Origin: Chloroflexota bacterium
GTDB lineage: Bacteria; Chloroflexota; FW602-bin22; JAMCYS01
Reading direction: 5' to 3'
Length of the DNA: 9,199 bases
NCBI GenBank assembly: GCA_021847625.1
Contig: JAJZQK010000091.1
Span: 1-9,199, forward strand
Of this stretch, positions 1 through 5,633 are shown one piece after another. The position numbers were made by a program, and so were the translations under genes. The notes beneath the pieces were generated by a model that had not been told where the DNA came from, ran no database searches, and saw only the letters and a program-made list of their open reading frames with translations. Numbering within the stretch: the stretch's first letter is position 1; every line of letters starts with the position of its first letter.

Positions 1-69
1 CTCCGAGAGGATGATGTGGCGGCTGTAGCGGCGAATCTGCTCCTCGCTGAAATTGACCTTGTCGGACAC
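1..69 (-). CDS. HesA/MoeB/ThiF-family adenylyltransferase, N-terminal fragment
   Basis: Only the first 23 codons lie in the window; the gene runs off the left edge. Reading starts at GTG (69-67) and gives MSDKVNFSEEQIRRYSRHI followed by ILSE. The 'F-x-x-E-Q-x-x-R-Y-x-R-H-I-x-L' pattern is the typical opening of ubiquitin-activating-like enzymes such as MoeB, ThiF and HesA, which adenylate the C-terminal glycine of sulfur-carrier proteins (MoaD, ThiS) in molybdopterin or thiamine synthesis. A strong Shine-Dalgarno AAGGAGG sits at 84-78, eight bases before the GTG, and a sigma70-like promoter lies further upstream at 145-118. The fragment stops before the nucleotide-binding loop and catalytic cysteine, so it cannot be assigned to MoeB, ThiF or another subgroup. 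The family call is fairly safe. Confidence 0.8.
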   Translation of the reverse strand, partial: MSDKVNFSEEQIRRYSRHIILSE

Positions 70-117
70 GGTCGGTTCCTCCTTCTCGAGAGCGGCGACG
101 TCTTCTCACTAAGAGAT

Positions 118-145
118 AGTATACAAAGGCGATTGCCAATGTCAA
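118..145 (-). promoter_or_regulatory. sigma70-like promoter of the adenylyltransferase gene
   Basis: On the minus strand TTGACA (145-140, perfect -35) is followed after 16 bases by TATACT (123-118, 5 of 6 to the -10 consensus). The predicted start of transcription near 111 leaves a leader of about 40 bases before the GTG at 69, with the ribosome site within it. It fires away from the rex operon promoter at 321-348. Confidence 0.75.
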
Positions 146-320
146 CAATACCACTCGGTTTGGGCAACGTCAATCGTTCTTGCGGGCGTGACCTGCGTCG
201 CCTGCCTAGCCACGCCACAGCCCCTCCTCCCAACTACGGCAAATTCCGGTCCAGGCCCCAAGAAGAAGCCCACGCCTTCCCGTAGGCCGAAATGCGTGCC
301 AAAGATCACTCTCCGATATA
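146..320. other. divergent intergenic stretch without recognisable gene
   Basis: This part of the 380-base gap between the adenylyltransferase and the response regulator holds open frames on both strands, but none has a ribosome site or a recognisable protein pattern. It separates two divergent promoters (118-145 minus, 321-348 plus). I see no tRNA, terminator or repeat in it. Confidence 0.5.
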
Positions 321-348
321 TTGACAAGGCCCTTGGAGGGTGTATAAT
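321..348 (+). promoter_or_regulatory. consensus sigma70 promoter of the response regulator-rex operon
   Basis: TTGACA (321-326) and TATAAT (343-348) both match the consensus exactly, with a 16-base spacer. Transcription should begin near 355, inside the Rex-type operator at 351-368. A perfect core promoter blocked by an operator at the start site is the usual arrangement for a promoter that is strong when derepressed. Confidence 0.9.
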
Positions 349-350
349 GT

Positions 351-368
351 TTGTGAACGGCTTCACGA
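351..368 (+). promoter_or_regulatory. Rex operator (ROP-type site)
   Basis: TTGTGAACGGCTTCACGA reads as TTGTGAA-N4-TTCACGA and differs from the known Rex operator pattern TTGTGAA-N4-TTCACAA at one position. It begins two bases after the -10 box and covers the expected transcription start, so bound Rex would block RNA polymerase. Since rex is the second gene of this transcription unit, it implies negative autoregulation released when NADH rises. The site match is seen directly; the autoregulation is inferred from known Rex systems. Confidence 0.88.
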
Positions 369-380
369 AGATAATCTTCG
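366..380. repeat. perfect 15-base palindrome next to the Rex operator
   Basis: CGAAGAT-A-ATCTTCG is a perfect inverted repeat of seven-base arms around one base. It overlaps the last three bases of the Rex site. It may be a second operator, or form a short hairpin in the leader RNA of the response regulator-rex message. No regulator can be named from the sequence. Confidence 0.5.
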
Positions 381-449
381 GGCAGCGGTTGCCGATTTCG
401 GAACGAACCCCTCGCAACAGGGGGAAGGGAGTGCGCAACGGCGGGCAAG

Positions 450-830
450 GTGTTGATTGTCGACGACGACATCGACTACGTGGAGTCAACTAGGGCGCCC
501 TTAGAGGCCGAGGGTCTTTCCGTTCTGGCTGCCAGCGATAGCAAGCAGGGAATCCAGGTTGCCCGAGAGCAGAAACCGGACTTGGCAATCCTCGACGTTA
601 TGATGTCCTGGATTCTGGACAGACTGCGAATGAGCCGCGACCTGCACGAGGACTCCGAACTGAGCAACATCCCGGTGATCATGGTTTCGTCCATCCCGCG
701 CACGCAGTACGCGGCAGCGTTCCCGACGGACCAAACGCCGCACGTGGACGAGTTCCTCATCAAGCCTGTGCGGCCGACAGAGCTCGCCGCGAGGGTGAAG
801 AAGATGCTGGCCAGTCGGGGCAAGGCCTAA
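450..830 (+). CDS. single-domain response regulator (CheY-like receiver)
   Basis: The 126-residue product is a receiver domain with no output domain. The acidic pocket is Asp5-Asp6 in MLIVDDD, the phosphoacceptor is Asp49 in AILDVMM, the switch Ser is Ser80 in IMVSS, and the conserved Lys is Lys105 in LIKPV. The beta3-alpha3 loop is unusual: LDVMM is followed by SWILDRLRM instead of the common P-x-M-D-G. Rex follows after 63 bases and both probably share the promoter at 321-348, so it may relay a redox or metal signal to an unknown partner. The start is doubtful: GTG 450 lacks a ribosome site and trims strand beta1, while a well-placed GTG at 431 is one base out of frame. No kinase gene is intact nearby, but the Fe-S/PAS fossil downstream could be a lost partner. 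Confidence 0.85.
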   Translation: MLIVDDDIDYVESTRAPLEAEGLSVLAASDSKQGIQVAREQKPDLAILDVMMSWILDRLRMSRDLHEDSELSNIPVIMVSSIPRTQYAAAFPTDQTPHVDEFLIKPVRPTELAARVKKMLASRGKA

Positions 831-843
831 GAGGCGACTGAGA

Positions 844-857
844 CCGCCGCAAGGCGG
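844..857 (+). other. short hairpin with GCAA tetraloop between response regulator and rex
   Basis: CCGCC-GCAA-GGCGG forms a five-pair stem closed by a GNRA tetraloop. No U-run follows, so it is not an intrinsic terminator. It could stabilise or process the bicistronic message. Confidence 0.35.
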
Positions 858-893
858 CGAGAACAGGCGCGAGATCTCTCTGGAGGGTAGTGA

Positions 894-1574
894 ATGGCGG
901 CCAACGACGCCCCCGACGAAACCGTGGGGCGGATTGCGGCATACATCGACTATTTAGAGAAACTGGCGGAACATGGAGTCTTCACGGTCTCGTCCCAGGA
1001 GCTGGCGACGGCGGCGGGGGTCAACGCGGCGCAGGTCCGCAAGGACTTCTCCTACCTTGGGCCGTATCGACTAGGCCACTTCGGGACGCCCGGCGTGGGC
1101 TACGAGGTGAAACGGCTGCTGTATCATCTCACCCGCTTCATCGGGCTGACCCGCGAGAGAAGGGTTATCCTCGTCGGCCTGGGGAGCCTGGGTTCCGCCT
1201 TGGCCCGCTATCGCGGCTTCACGAGGCGGAACTTCCGCCTGGTTGCCGCTTTTGACACCGATCCGCGCAAGGTGGGCGGGCAAGTCGACGGGGCGACGGT
1301 GCACCATATCGACGACCTAGTGGACGTGGTCAGGCAAGAAGGGGCGGAGATTGCCATCCTGACCACGCCCGAAGAGCGCGCGCAGGCCGTGGCCGATAGG
1401 CTGACGGAGGCAGGAATCAAGGCGATCCTGAACTTCGCCCCGGTGGTGCTCTCGGTGCCGGAGGGGACCACGGTGCGGCAGGTGGACCTATCCCGCGAGC
1501 TGCAGCTGCTGGCTTTCCGGGCGGACCACAATCCGGAACGCGAAGACGCAACTGCCGATGGCCCGACGCCCTAG
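894..1574 (+). CDS. rex: redox-sensing transcriptional repressor Rex
   Basis: Rex senses the NADH/NAD+ ratio and represses fermentation, hydrogenase and respiration genes; NADH releases it from DNA. The 226-residue length is slightly above the usual 205-225. Residues 10-80 form the winged helix, including the family signature AAQVRKDFSYLGPY and GTPGVGYEV. The Rossmann domain begins with VGLGSLG at 94-100, with Asp121 after the second strand as expected for NAD(H) binding. The C-terminus shows VDLSRELQLLAF, the domain-swapped dimer helix. ATG 894 is set by GGAGG at 882-886, seven bases upstream. A Rex operator lies at the operon promoter (351-368). The last ten residues are an acidic/polar tail not seen in most relatives. 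Identification is secure. Confidence 0.97.
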   Translation: MAANDAPDETVGRIAAYIDYLEKLAEHGVFTVSSQELATAAGVNAAQVRKDFSYLGPYRLGHFGTPGVGYEVKRLLYHLTRFIGLTRERRVILVGLGSLGSALARYRGFTRRNFRLVAAFDTDPRKVGGQVDGATVHHIDDLVDVVRQEGAEIAILTTPEERAQAVADRLTEAGIKAILNFAPVVLSVPEGTTVRQVDLSRELQLLAFRADHNPEREDATADGPTP

Positions 1575-1591
1575 ATTCCCAAGGCCATCGG
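1555..1591 (+). other. stem-loop across the rex stop codon
   Basis: CCGATGGCC (1555-1563) and GGCCATCGG (1583-1591) are perfect nine-base inverted arms; the loop contains the rex TAG. No U-run follows, so it is not a standard intrinsic terminator. It may protect the 3' end or cause partial termination. Confidence 0.4.
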
Positions 1592-1703
1592 GCCGGGGGA
1601 GGGACGGGCGGGCGGCGCGAGCCGGCGATGTCGCTCCGGTTCGCCAGGCCGGCCGCCGGTGGGCTCTCCCGCGGCGATGTGAACCGAAGAAGGATGGGTG
1701 CCG

Positions 1704-1887
1704 ATGACCGGTCTTGTGACGACGATCAAGGACAGATGTCGTCGGTGTTACTCGTGCATCCGCAAATGTCCAGCCAAGGCCATAATGGTCCTAGGCGCCA
1801 ATTCCGGGTGAAGACGGGATTATCCTTGGTTCGGTCCTGGTCCTTCATGATATAACTAGACTGAAGGCGATAGTTGGAGAACGGTAG
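1704..1887 (+). pseudogene. fossil of a [4Fe-4S] ferredoxin/PAS sensor (hydrogenase-like)
   Basis: ATG 1704 opens a 35-codon frame ending at TGA 1809-1811. It contains RCRRCYSCIRKCPAKAI, a C-x2-C-x2-C-x3-C-P cluster motif (Cys12, 15, 18, 22) like the start of proteins that fuse a ferredoxin domain, an iron-hydrogenase-like domain and a PAS domain. A different frame, open from 1795 to TAG 1885-1887, reads A-P-I then GEDGIILGSVLVLHDITRLK, which is the typical end of a PAS domain. Two ends of one sensor therefore abut, with the middle missing and the frames out of register; the join lies near 1790-1795. The simplest explanation is an internal deletion that inactivated a redox or hydrogen sensor. 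Alternatively the 35-residue four-cysteine peptide may still be made: GAAGGA-like bases lie about ten bases before the ATG. Confidence 0.72.
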
Positions 1888-1892
1888 GCGCA

Positions 1893-1934
1893 GGCCGAGC
1901 CGCCAGCGAGGCTCGGCCGATAGTTCGCTGGCGG
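1893..1934 (+). promoter_or_regulatory. structured leader with overlapping perfect stems (possible pseudoknot)
   Basis: Stem A pairs GGCCGAGCC (1893-1901) with GGCTCGGCC (1910-1918), leaving the loop GCCAGCGA. Stem B pairs CCGCCAGCGA (1900-1909) with TCGCTGGCGG (1925-1934). The whole loop of A is therefore complementary to a segment six bases downstream. The RNA could fold as an H-type pseudoknot or switch between two hairpins. It ends about 20 bases before the ribosome site of the membrane-protein gene (1956-1961), a position suited to translational control. I cannot match it to a known riboswitch class. Confidence 0.5.
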
Positions 1935-1966
1935 CGTCGTCTGCCGCTTGCGTATGAGGAGTGACT

Positions 1967-2482
1967 ATGAAAAGGATGAAGGCTGGGGCGCGGCAGTGGT
2001 CGTTCGATTGGGCCATGGCAGCCAAGATGGCCTTGCTGCTGTCGTTGAGCCTGATAATCCCCGGCCTTGGCTGGGACCAGCAGGTGACGGGGCCACTGGT
2101 GAACGCCTTGCTGCTCGTGTCCGTATCCACCGTTGGCGTGGGTGGGGCCGTGATGGTAGGCGTTCTGCCGTCGCTGATGGCCTTGGTCCGCGGGGTACTG
2201 CCGCTGCCGATGGTGGTAATGGTGCCGTATATAATTCTCGGCAACGCCGCGCTGGTGGTGGTATTTGCTCTGCTGCGGAGCCGCAACTATTGGCTGGGGC
2301 TGAGCGTGGCCGCCGCGGTCAAAGCGGGCCTTCTGGCCCTGGCGGTGAGCTACCTGGTGGTGGTTCCCGCCAACCTGGCGATCTTGATGCAGTGGCCGCA
2401 GCTATACACGGCCCTGCTGGGTGGGGTCATCGCCTATACGGCGCTGGGGGTCTATGGCCTCGCGCGGCGCAGCCGGGGCTAA
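1967..2482 (+). CDS. ECF S component-like membrane protein ('iron hydrogenase'-annotated family)
   Basis: This 171-residue protein is strongly hydrophobic, with about five membrane segments near residues 17-34, 43-67, 82-103, 110-133 and 145-166. Conserved-looking motifs are TGPLVNA (41-47), GxLPSLxALVRG (65-76), MVPYIILGN (85-93), NYWLG (107-111) and QWPQLYTALLGG (142-153). From memory this pattern belongs to small membrane proteins near hydrogenase genes in anaerobes, often labelled 'iron hydrogenase' although they carry no catalytic domain and resemble substrate-binding subunits of ECF transporters. The substrate is unknown. ATG 1967 is preferred over GTG 1961 because GAGGAG (1956-1961) is five bases before ATG and overlaps the GTG. 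It follows the Fe-S/PAS fossil and the structured leader, and converges on feoB. Confidence 0.65.
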   Translation: MKRMKAGARQWSFDWAMAAKMALLLSLSLIIPGLGWDQQVTGPLVNALLLVSVSTVGVGGAVMVGVLPSLMALVRGVLPLPMVVMVPYIILGNAALVVVFALLRSRNYWLGLSVAAAVKAGLLALAVSYLVVVPANLAILMQWPQLYTALLGGVIAYTALGVYGLARRSRG

Positions 2483-2696
2483 TCAAGGAACGCTGGAGAC
2501 CGGCGGCACGAAGGGTGGTTTGGCGCCGGCCTGGTGAAAATTAGCATTACATAAGAATAATGTCTCGCAAACGGCGACCGGAGGTCTTGCCACCCGGCCG
2601 CTGCTTGCCGTCTAAATAGCACGACATAGCCGTTGCTGCCGGGGAGCTCGCTGCCGCCAGTGGTTCCAGGGGTTGAGGTGGCGTTCCCAGCGCTCT
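2483..2696. other. convergent intergenic stretch
   Basis: This sequence lies between the membrane-protein gene and the paired repeat. An imperfect CCGGCG/CGCCGG inverted pair near 2500-2532 and a short AT-rich patch at 2535-2565 are the only structures noticed; neither has the U-run of an intrinsic terminator. No gene is supported on either strand. Confidence 0.4.
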
Positions 2697-2775
2697 TGTC
2701 ATCCCCGCGTAGGCGGGGATCCAGTCTCTGGTATGGGCACTCACCGGATGGATTCCCGCTTCCGCGGGAATGACA
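2697..2775. repeat. paired inverted-repeat element (REP/MITE-like)
   Basis: Two 27-base arms (2697-2723 and 2749-2775) are imperfect reverse complements, both bounded by TGTCAT/ATCCA-type ends and separated by 25 bases. Each arm also folds on itself: ATCCCCGC/GCGGGGAT (2701-2708 with 2713-2720) and ATTCCCGC/GCGGGAAT (2752-2759 with 2764-2771). A C-G pair in one arm is a T-A pair in the other, so pairing is preserved. The motif is of the widespread 'GTCATTCCCGC...GCGGGAATCCA' kind found dispersed in many bacterial genomes. It sits between convergent operons and could act as a bidirectional transcript end. Confidence 0.85.
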
Positions 2776-2836
2776 GCAGAACGGCAGCCAGACTATTCCA
2801 GCAGCTGGCCGTACAGCAAGGATAAGGCCGGACTAT

Positions 2837-4855
2837 TTAGAAGAGGGCCAGGATATGGTTGGCCGCCGTCCCGGTCAACACGGCCAGGGCGACGGTGAAG
2901 GTGGAGATCACGGCAACGCGCCACCAGCCGAGGTCGCGGGCCATCACGGCAATGGTCGCCAGGCAGGGAAAGTAGATCGTGTTCACCAGAGCGAAGACGA
3001 ACAGTTGCTTCGCGTCCATGAAGTGCAGTAGGTTCTGGGCCAGCGGTCCGTACTGCGTGACGGCGATGGCCACGAGGAGCTGCATTGCCAGTTCCTTGCG
3101 CAGGACGGCGAAGATAAGGACGAGTCCGGCCACCTCCGGCAGCCCCATCAGTCCCCCGACCACCGACTCAAGGGGCTTGGCGATCGGCCAGATCCAGCCC
3201 GTTTCGTAGAGCGTGCCGAGCCCCAGGCTGCCGATCATCACGATCGGGAAGGCGACGAAGACAAAATCGTGCAAGCGGTACCATGTTTTGTGCAGAACCG
3301 TGCGGACATGCGGTAGGCGGAAGGGGAACATCTCCATCACTAGGCCGCTGGAACTGCCGGGCAGAATCGTGTTGAGGACGAGGCCGGAGGCAATCGTGAT
3401 GGCGGTGACGGTGCCAATGAGGGCCACGGCCGCGGGCCAACCCGCGTAGCGGCCGACTACGCCCATAATAACGGCGATGCGTGCCGTGCAGGGTACCATG
3501 ACGACCAGGGTGCTGGCGATCATCCGCTCGCGCATGCTGGTCATGGTTCGTAGGCTCATCATCGCCGGTACGTTACACCCTGCCGCGGCGACCAAGGGAA
3601 TAGCCGCCTGGCCGTGCAGGCCGAAGCGGTGCATCACGTTGTCGAGCAGAAAGGCGATTGAGTTTAGGTAGCCCGAGTCCTCGAGAAAGGCGAGCATGAA
3701 GTAGAAGACCAGCACGTAGGGAACGCCCACGGAGAGGATGGCGAAGGTGCCGGCGTCGAGGCCCCAACGGAGGACGTCCGTGATAAGGCCCGCGCCGAAT
3801 GCCGTCGTGAGCGCCGCGACGATCACCGGAGACACGTAGGTCGTCCATAGTAGGTCGAGGCCGACGCTCAGCAGATTGCCTAACAGGTAGAGCGTGCCGA
3901 AGAGGGTGGCGAGGATAAGCGCCAGAATCGGCAAGCCCGTCCATGGCCAGATCGACCAACGCCAGAGCCGCACGGCCAGAGGCTCGTTGCGGGGGGGACG
4001 CCCGCGCACCTCGCCGGCAAGGGCGCCGGCCAGGCCGTGGCGCTCGCGGGCGATCCGCATTTCCACGGACTCGCCGTGTTCCTTTTCGATATGGCGGGCC
4101 AGCGACTCCCTGCGCCTGACTATCTCGCCCCCGCCCTTCGTCTCCCGCAGAAGCGAGGTCACTTCTGGATCGTTCTCCAGAAGAAGCACGGCGGCGCCTC
4201 TTGGCGAGAGAGCGGGGCTCAGCTCGGGAGTCTTCCTGGCGACGAGGGACGCCAGCTCGGCGATGTGCTCGGCCACGTCCTTGCCGTAGACGGGCGGCGA
4301 GGGCCGGCAGAGGCTGCGGTCCTGCCCGCAGGCCACGGCGGTGGAGACCAGGCCGTCGATTCCCCGTCCCGTCGTCCCCTGCACGGGGATCACCGGCACG
4401 CCCAGCTTCTGACCCAGGAGTTCGGCGTCGACGATCACGCCCGCCCGTTCGGCCTCGTCGACCAGATTGAGGGCGACGACGAGGGGGACCTCTTGATCTA
4501 GGAGCTGCAACACCACGTAGAGGTTACGTTCGAGGTTAGTGGCGTCGACGATGGCCACCACCACGTCCGGTTTGGCGTCCAGGAGCGCCCGGCGGGCGAC
4601 CCACTGCTCTTCCGATATGGCTTCCAGCGTGTAGACGCCGGGCAAGTCGATGACGCGCAGGATTCTTCCGTCGTACTGTGTGGTCCCGACGTTCAGTTCC
4701 ACGGTCTTGCCGGGATAGTGGGCGGTGGTGACGCCGAGCCCGGTGAGCCGGTTGAAGATGGTCGACTTGCCGACGTTCGGGTTCCCCGCGAGGGCAATCG
4801 TCAGGGTCGGCCGCTCGGTGGAGGCGTCCTGGACGGTCAGCGTGCCTGTCAGCAT
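2837..4855 (-). CDS. feoB: ferrous iron transport protein B
   Basis: FeoB imports Fe2+ across the cytoplasmic membrane under control of a cytosolic G domain. In this 672-residue protein the G motifs are GNPNVGKST (24-32), the T-rich switch around 43-51, DLPG (70-73) and NLVD (130-133). A linker with charged residues (about 240-290) leads to the membrane part, where the Gate segments carry GCNVPAMM with Cys427, VPCTARIAV with Cys456, and FPCLAT with Cys631; RKELA at 586-590 matches the conserved (G)KE region. Length is near the short end for the family (about 650-800). It starts nine bases after the stop of the DtxR-type gene, with no clear ribosome site, suggesting translational coupling. No feoA or feoC gene accompanies it; the regulator next door carries a FeoA-like domain instead. 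Confidence 0.96.
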   Translation of the reverse strand: MLTGTLTVQDASTERPTLTIALAGNPNVGKSTIFNRLTGLGVTTAHYPGKTVELNVGTTQYDGRILRVIDLPGVYTLEAISEEQWVARRALLDAKPDVVVAIVDATNLERNLYVVLQLLDQEVPLVVALNLVDEAERAGVIVDAELLGQKLGVPVIPVQGTTGRGIDGLVSTAVACGQDRSLCRPSPPVYGKDVAEHIAELASLVARKTPELSPALSPRGAAVLLLENDPEVTSLLRETKGGGEIVRRRESLARHIEKEHGESVEMRIARERHGLAGALAGEVRGRPPRNEPLAVRLWRWSIWPWTGLPILALILATLFGTLYLLGNLLSVGLDLLWTTYVSPVIVAALTTAFGAGLITDVLRWGLDAGTFAILSVGVPYVLVFYFMLAFLEDSGYLNSIAFLLDNVMHRFGLHGQAAIPLVAAAGCNVPAMMSLRTMTSMRERMIASTLVVMVPCTARIAVIMGVVGRYAGWPAAVALIGTVTAITIASGLVLNTILPGSSSGLVMEMFPFRLPHVRTVLHKTWYRLHDFVFVAFPIVMIGSLGLGTLYETGWIWPIAKPLESVVGGLMGLPEVAGLVLIFAVLRKELAMQLLVAIAVTQYGPLAQNLLHFMDAKQLFVFALVNTIYFPCLATIAVMARDLGWWRVAVISTFTVALAVLTGTAANHILALF

Positions 4856-4864
4856 AGCAGTGGC

Positions 4865-5539
4865 CTAGGCAACCGGACTAACCATTATCGAAGAGGCGAC
4901 GTCGCGCCCAAGGGCGTAGTGGGCATCGCCGACCCGCACCATGATCGGTCCGTCAAACGGGGCCTTGGCCTCGACCAAGATCTCCACTCGCGGCAACAGG
5001 CCCAGGCAGCTAAGGTAACGTAGGAACTCCGCGGCTTCCGAGGTCACGCGGGTGATGCGCACGCGCGTGCCGGGCTCGACCTCGGGTAGGGCGCGGGCAT
5101 CCTCGGCCTCCACCCGACCCTCCGGGGTCGGGATCGGCTGGCCGTGCGGGCAGGTATCAGCCCCGCCGATAGCTTCCTCGATCTTGGCCTCGACAGAGGG
5201 CATGATCGCATGTTCGAGACGGCAAGCCTGGTCGTGGACGGCGTCCCAGGGGATCTTGAGAACGTCGGTAAGGAGGCGCTCGATGAGCCGGTGGCGGCGG
5301 ACGACGCGTAGGGCTTGTTCCTCGCCGGAGGCGGTCAGTTCGGCGCCGCCATATGGCACGTAGCGCAGGGCCCCTCGCGCCGCCAGCCTGCGCATCATCC
5401 CGCTTGCCGCCGGTGGCGACACCCCTACCGCCATGGCGATGTCGTCGGTGCGGGCCGGCCGCCCCTTGCGGGTCAGCTTGTAGATGGATTCCAGGTACTC
5501 CTCTTCAGACTGGCTTAGGGTCTGCTCTTCGGTAGGCAT
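4865..5539 (-). CDS. DtxR-family iron-dependent regulator with FeoA-like C-terminus
   Basis: This 224-residue protein has the three DtxR parts: winged helix (10-75, EEEYLESIYKL to GAELTASG), dimer and metal domain (76-145) and SH3/FeoA-like domain (about 150-224). Likely metal ligands are Glu14, Glu17, His83, Glu87, His102, Cys106, Glu109 and His110. The C-x-x-E-H set resembles iron-type DtxR/IdeR rather than the E-x-x-E-H of manganese-type MntR, but Glu14 replaces the Met10 of DtxR. ATG 5539 is chosen because GGAG (5553-5550) is ten bases upstream; TTG 5545 is a weaker option. The promoter contains a palindrome at 5599-5613, the likely operator. It is co-transcribed with feoB, fitting repression of iron uptake when iron is plentiful. 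Metal specificity is inferred. Confidence 0.92.
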   Translation of the reverse strand: MPTEEQTLSQSEEEYLESIYKLTRKGRPARTDDIAMAVGVSPPAASGMMRRLAARGALRYVPYGGAELTASGEEQALRVVRRHRLIERLLTDVLKIPWDAVHDQACRLEHAIMPSVEAKIEEAIGGADTCPHGQPIPTPEGRVEAEDARALPEVEPGTRVRITRVTSEAAEFLRYLSCLGLLPRVEILVEAKAPFDGPIMVRVGDAHYALGRDVASSIMVSPVA

Positions 5540-5598
5540 GACCAAGGAACTCCAAACCCGGTGTTGAATTAGCCCCGGTATAATTCGAACTTCGAGAC

Positions 5599-5613
5599 AC
5601 TTAAATCTTAAGT
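5599..5613. promoter_or_regulatory. palindromic operator candidate over the dtxR-feoB -10 box
   Basis: ACTTAA-ATC-TTAAGT (plus strand) is a perfect inverted repeat of six-base arms with a three-base centre. It contains the whole -10 element (5605-5610, minus strand). Position and symmetry fit a repressor site for the adjacent DtxR-type protein. It is not the classic DtxR consensus, so the assignment is inference. Confidence 0.68.
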
Positions 5614-5633
5614 TCTCTTGCCTACAGTGTCAA
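5605..5633 (-). promoter_or_regulatory. promoter of the dtxR-feoB operon
   Basis: Minus-strand TTGACA (5633-5628) is followed after 17 bases by TAAGAT (5610-5605; 4 of 6). The start of transcription should fall near 5598, giving a leader of about 60 bases before ATG 5539. The -10 lies inside the palindrome at 5599-5613. Confidence 0.75.

Noticed and set aside
188..493. Plus-strand 101-codon frame across the Rex promoter
   Set aside because: It spans the promoter and operator, has no ribosome site at its start and resembles no protein; its last 20 codons matter only because of the GTG 431 frameshift question.
1826..1856. TTGGTT-19-TATAAC as a promoter for the membrane-protein gene
   Set aside because: The spacing is poor and the sequence is explained as PAS-coding fossil, so it is not convincing.
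2547..2744. A 65-codon minus-strand frame containing RDWIPAYAGMT
   Set aside because: That peptide is the translation of the repeat arm at 2697-2723, a frequent source of false gene calls; no ribosome site or family resemblance supports it.
5579..5584. Plus-strand TATAAT in the dtxR leader
   Set aside because: The only TTGAAT upstream is nine bases away and no plus-strand gene follows.
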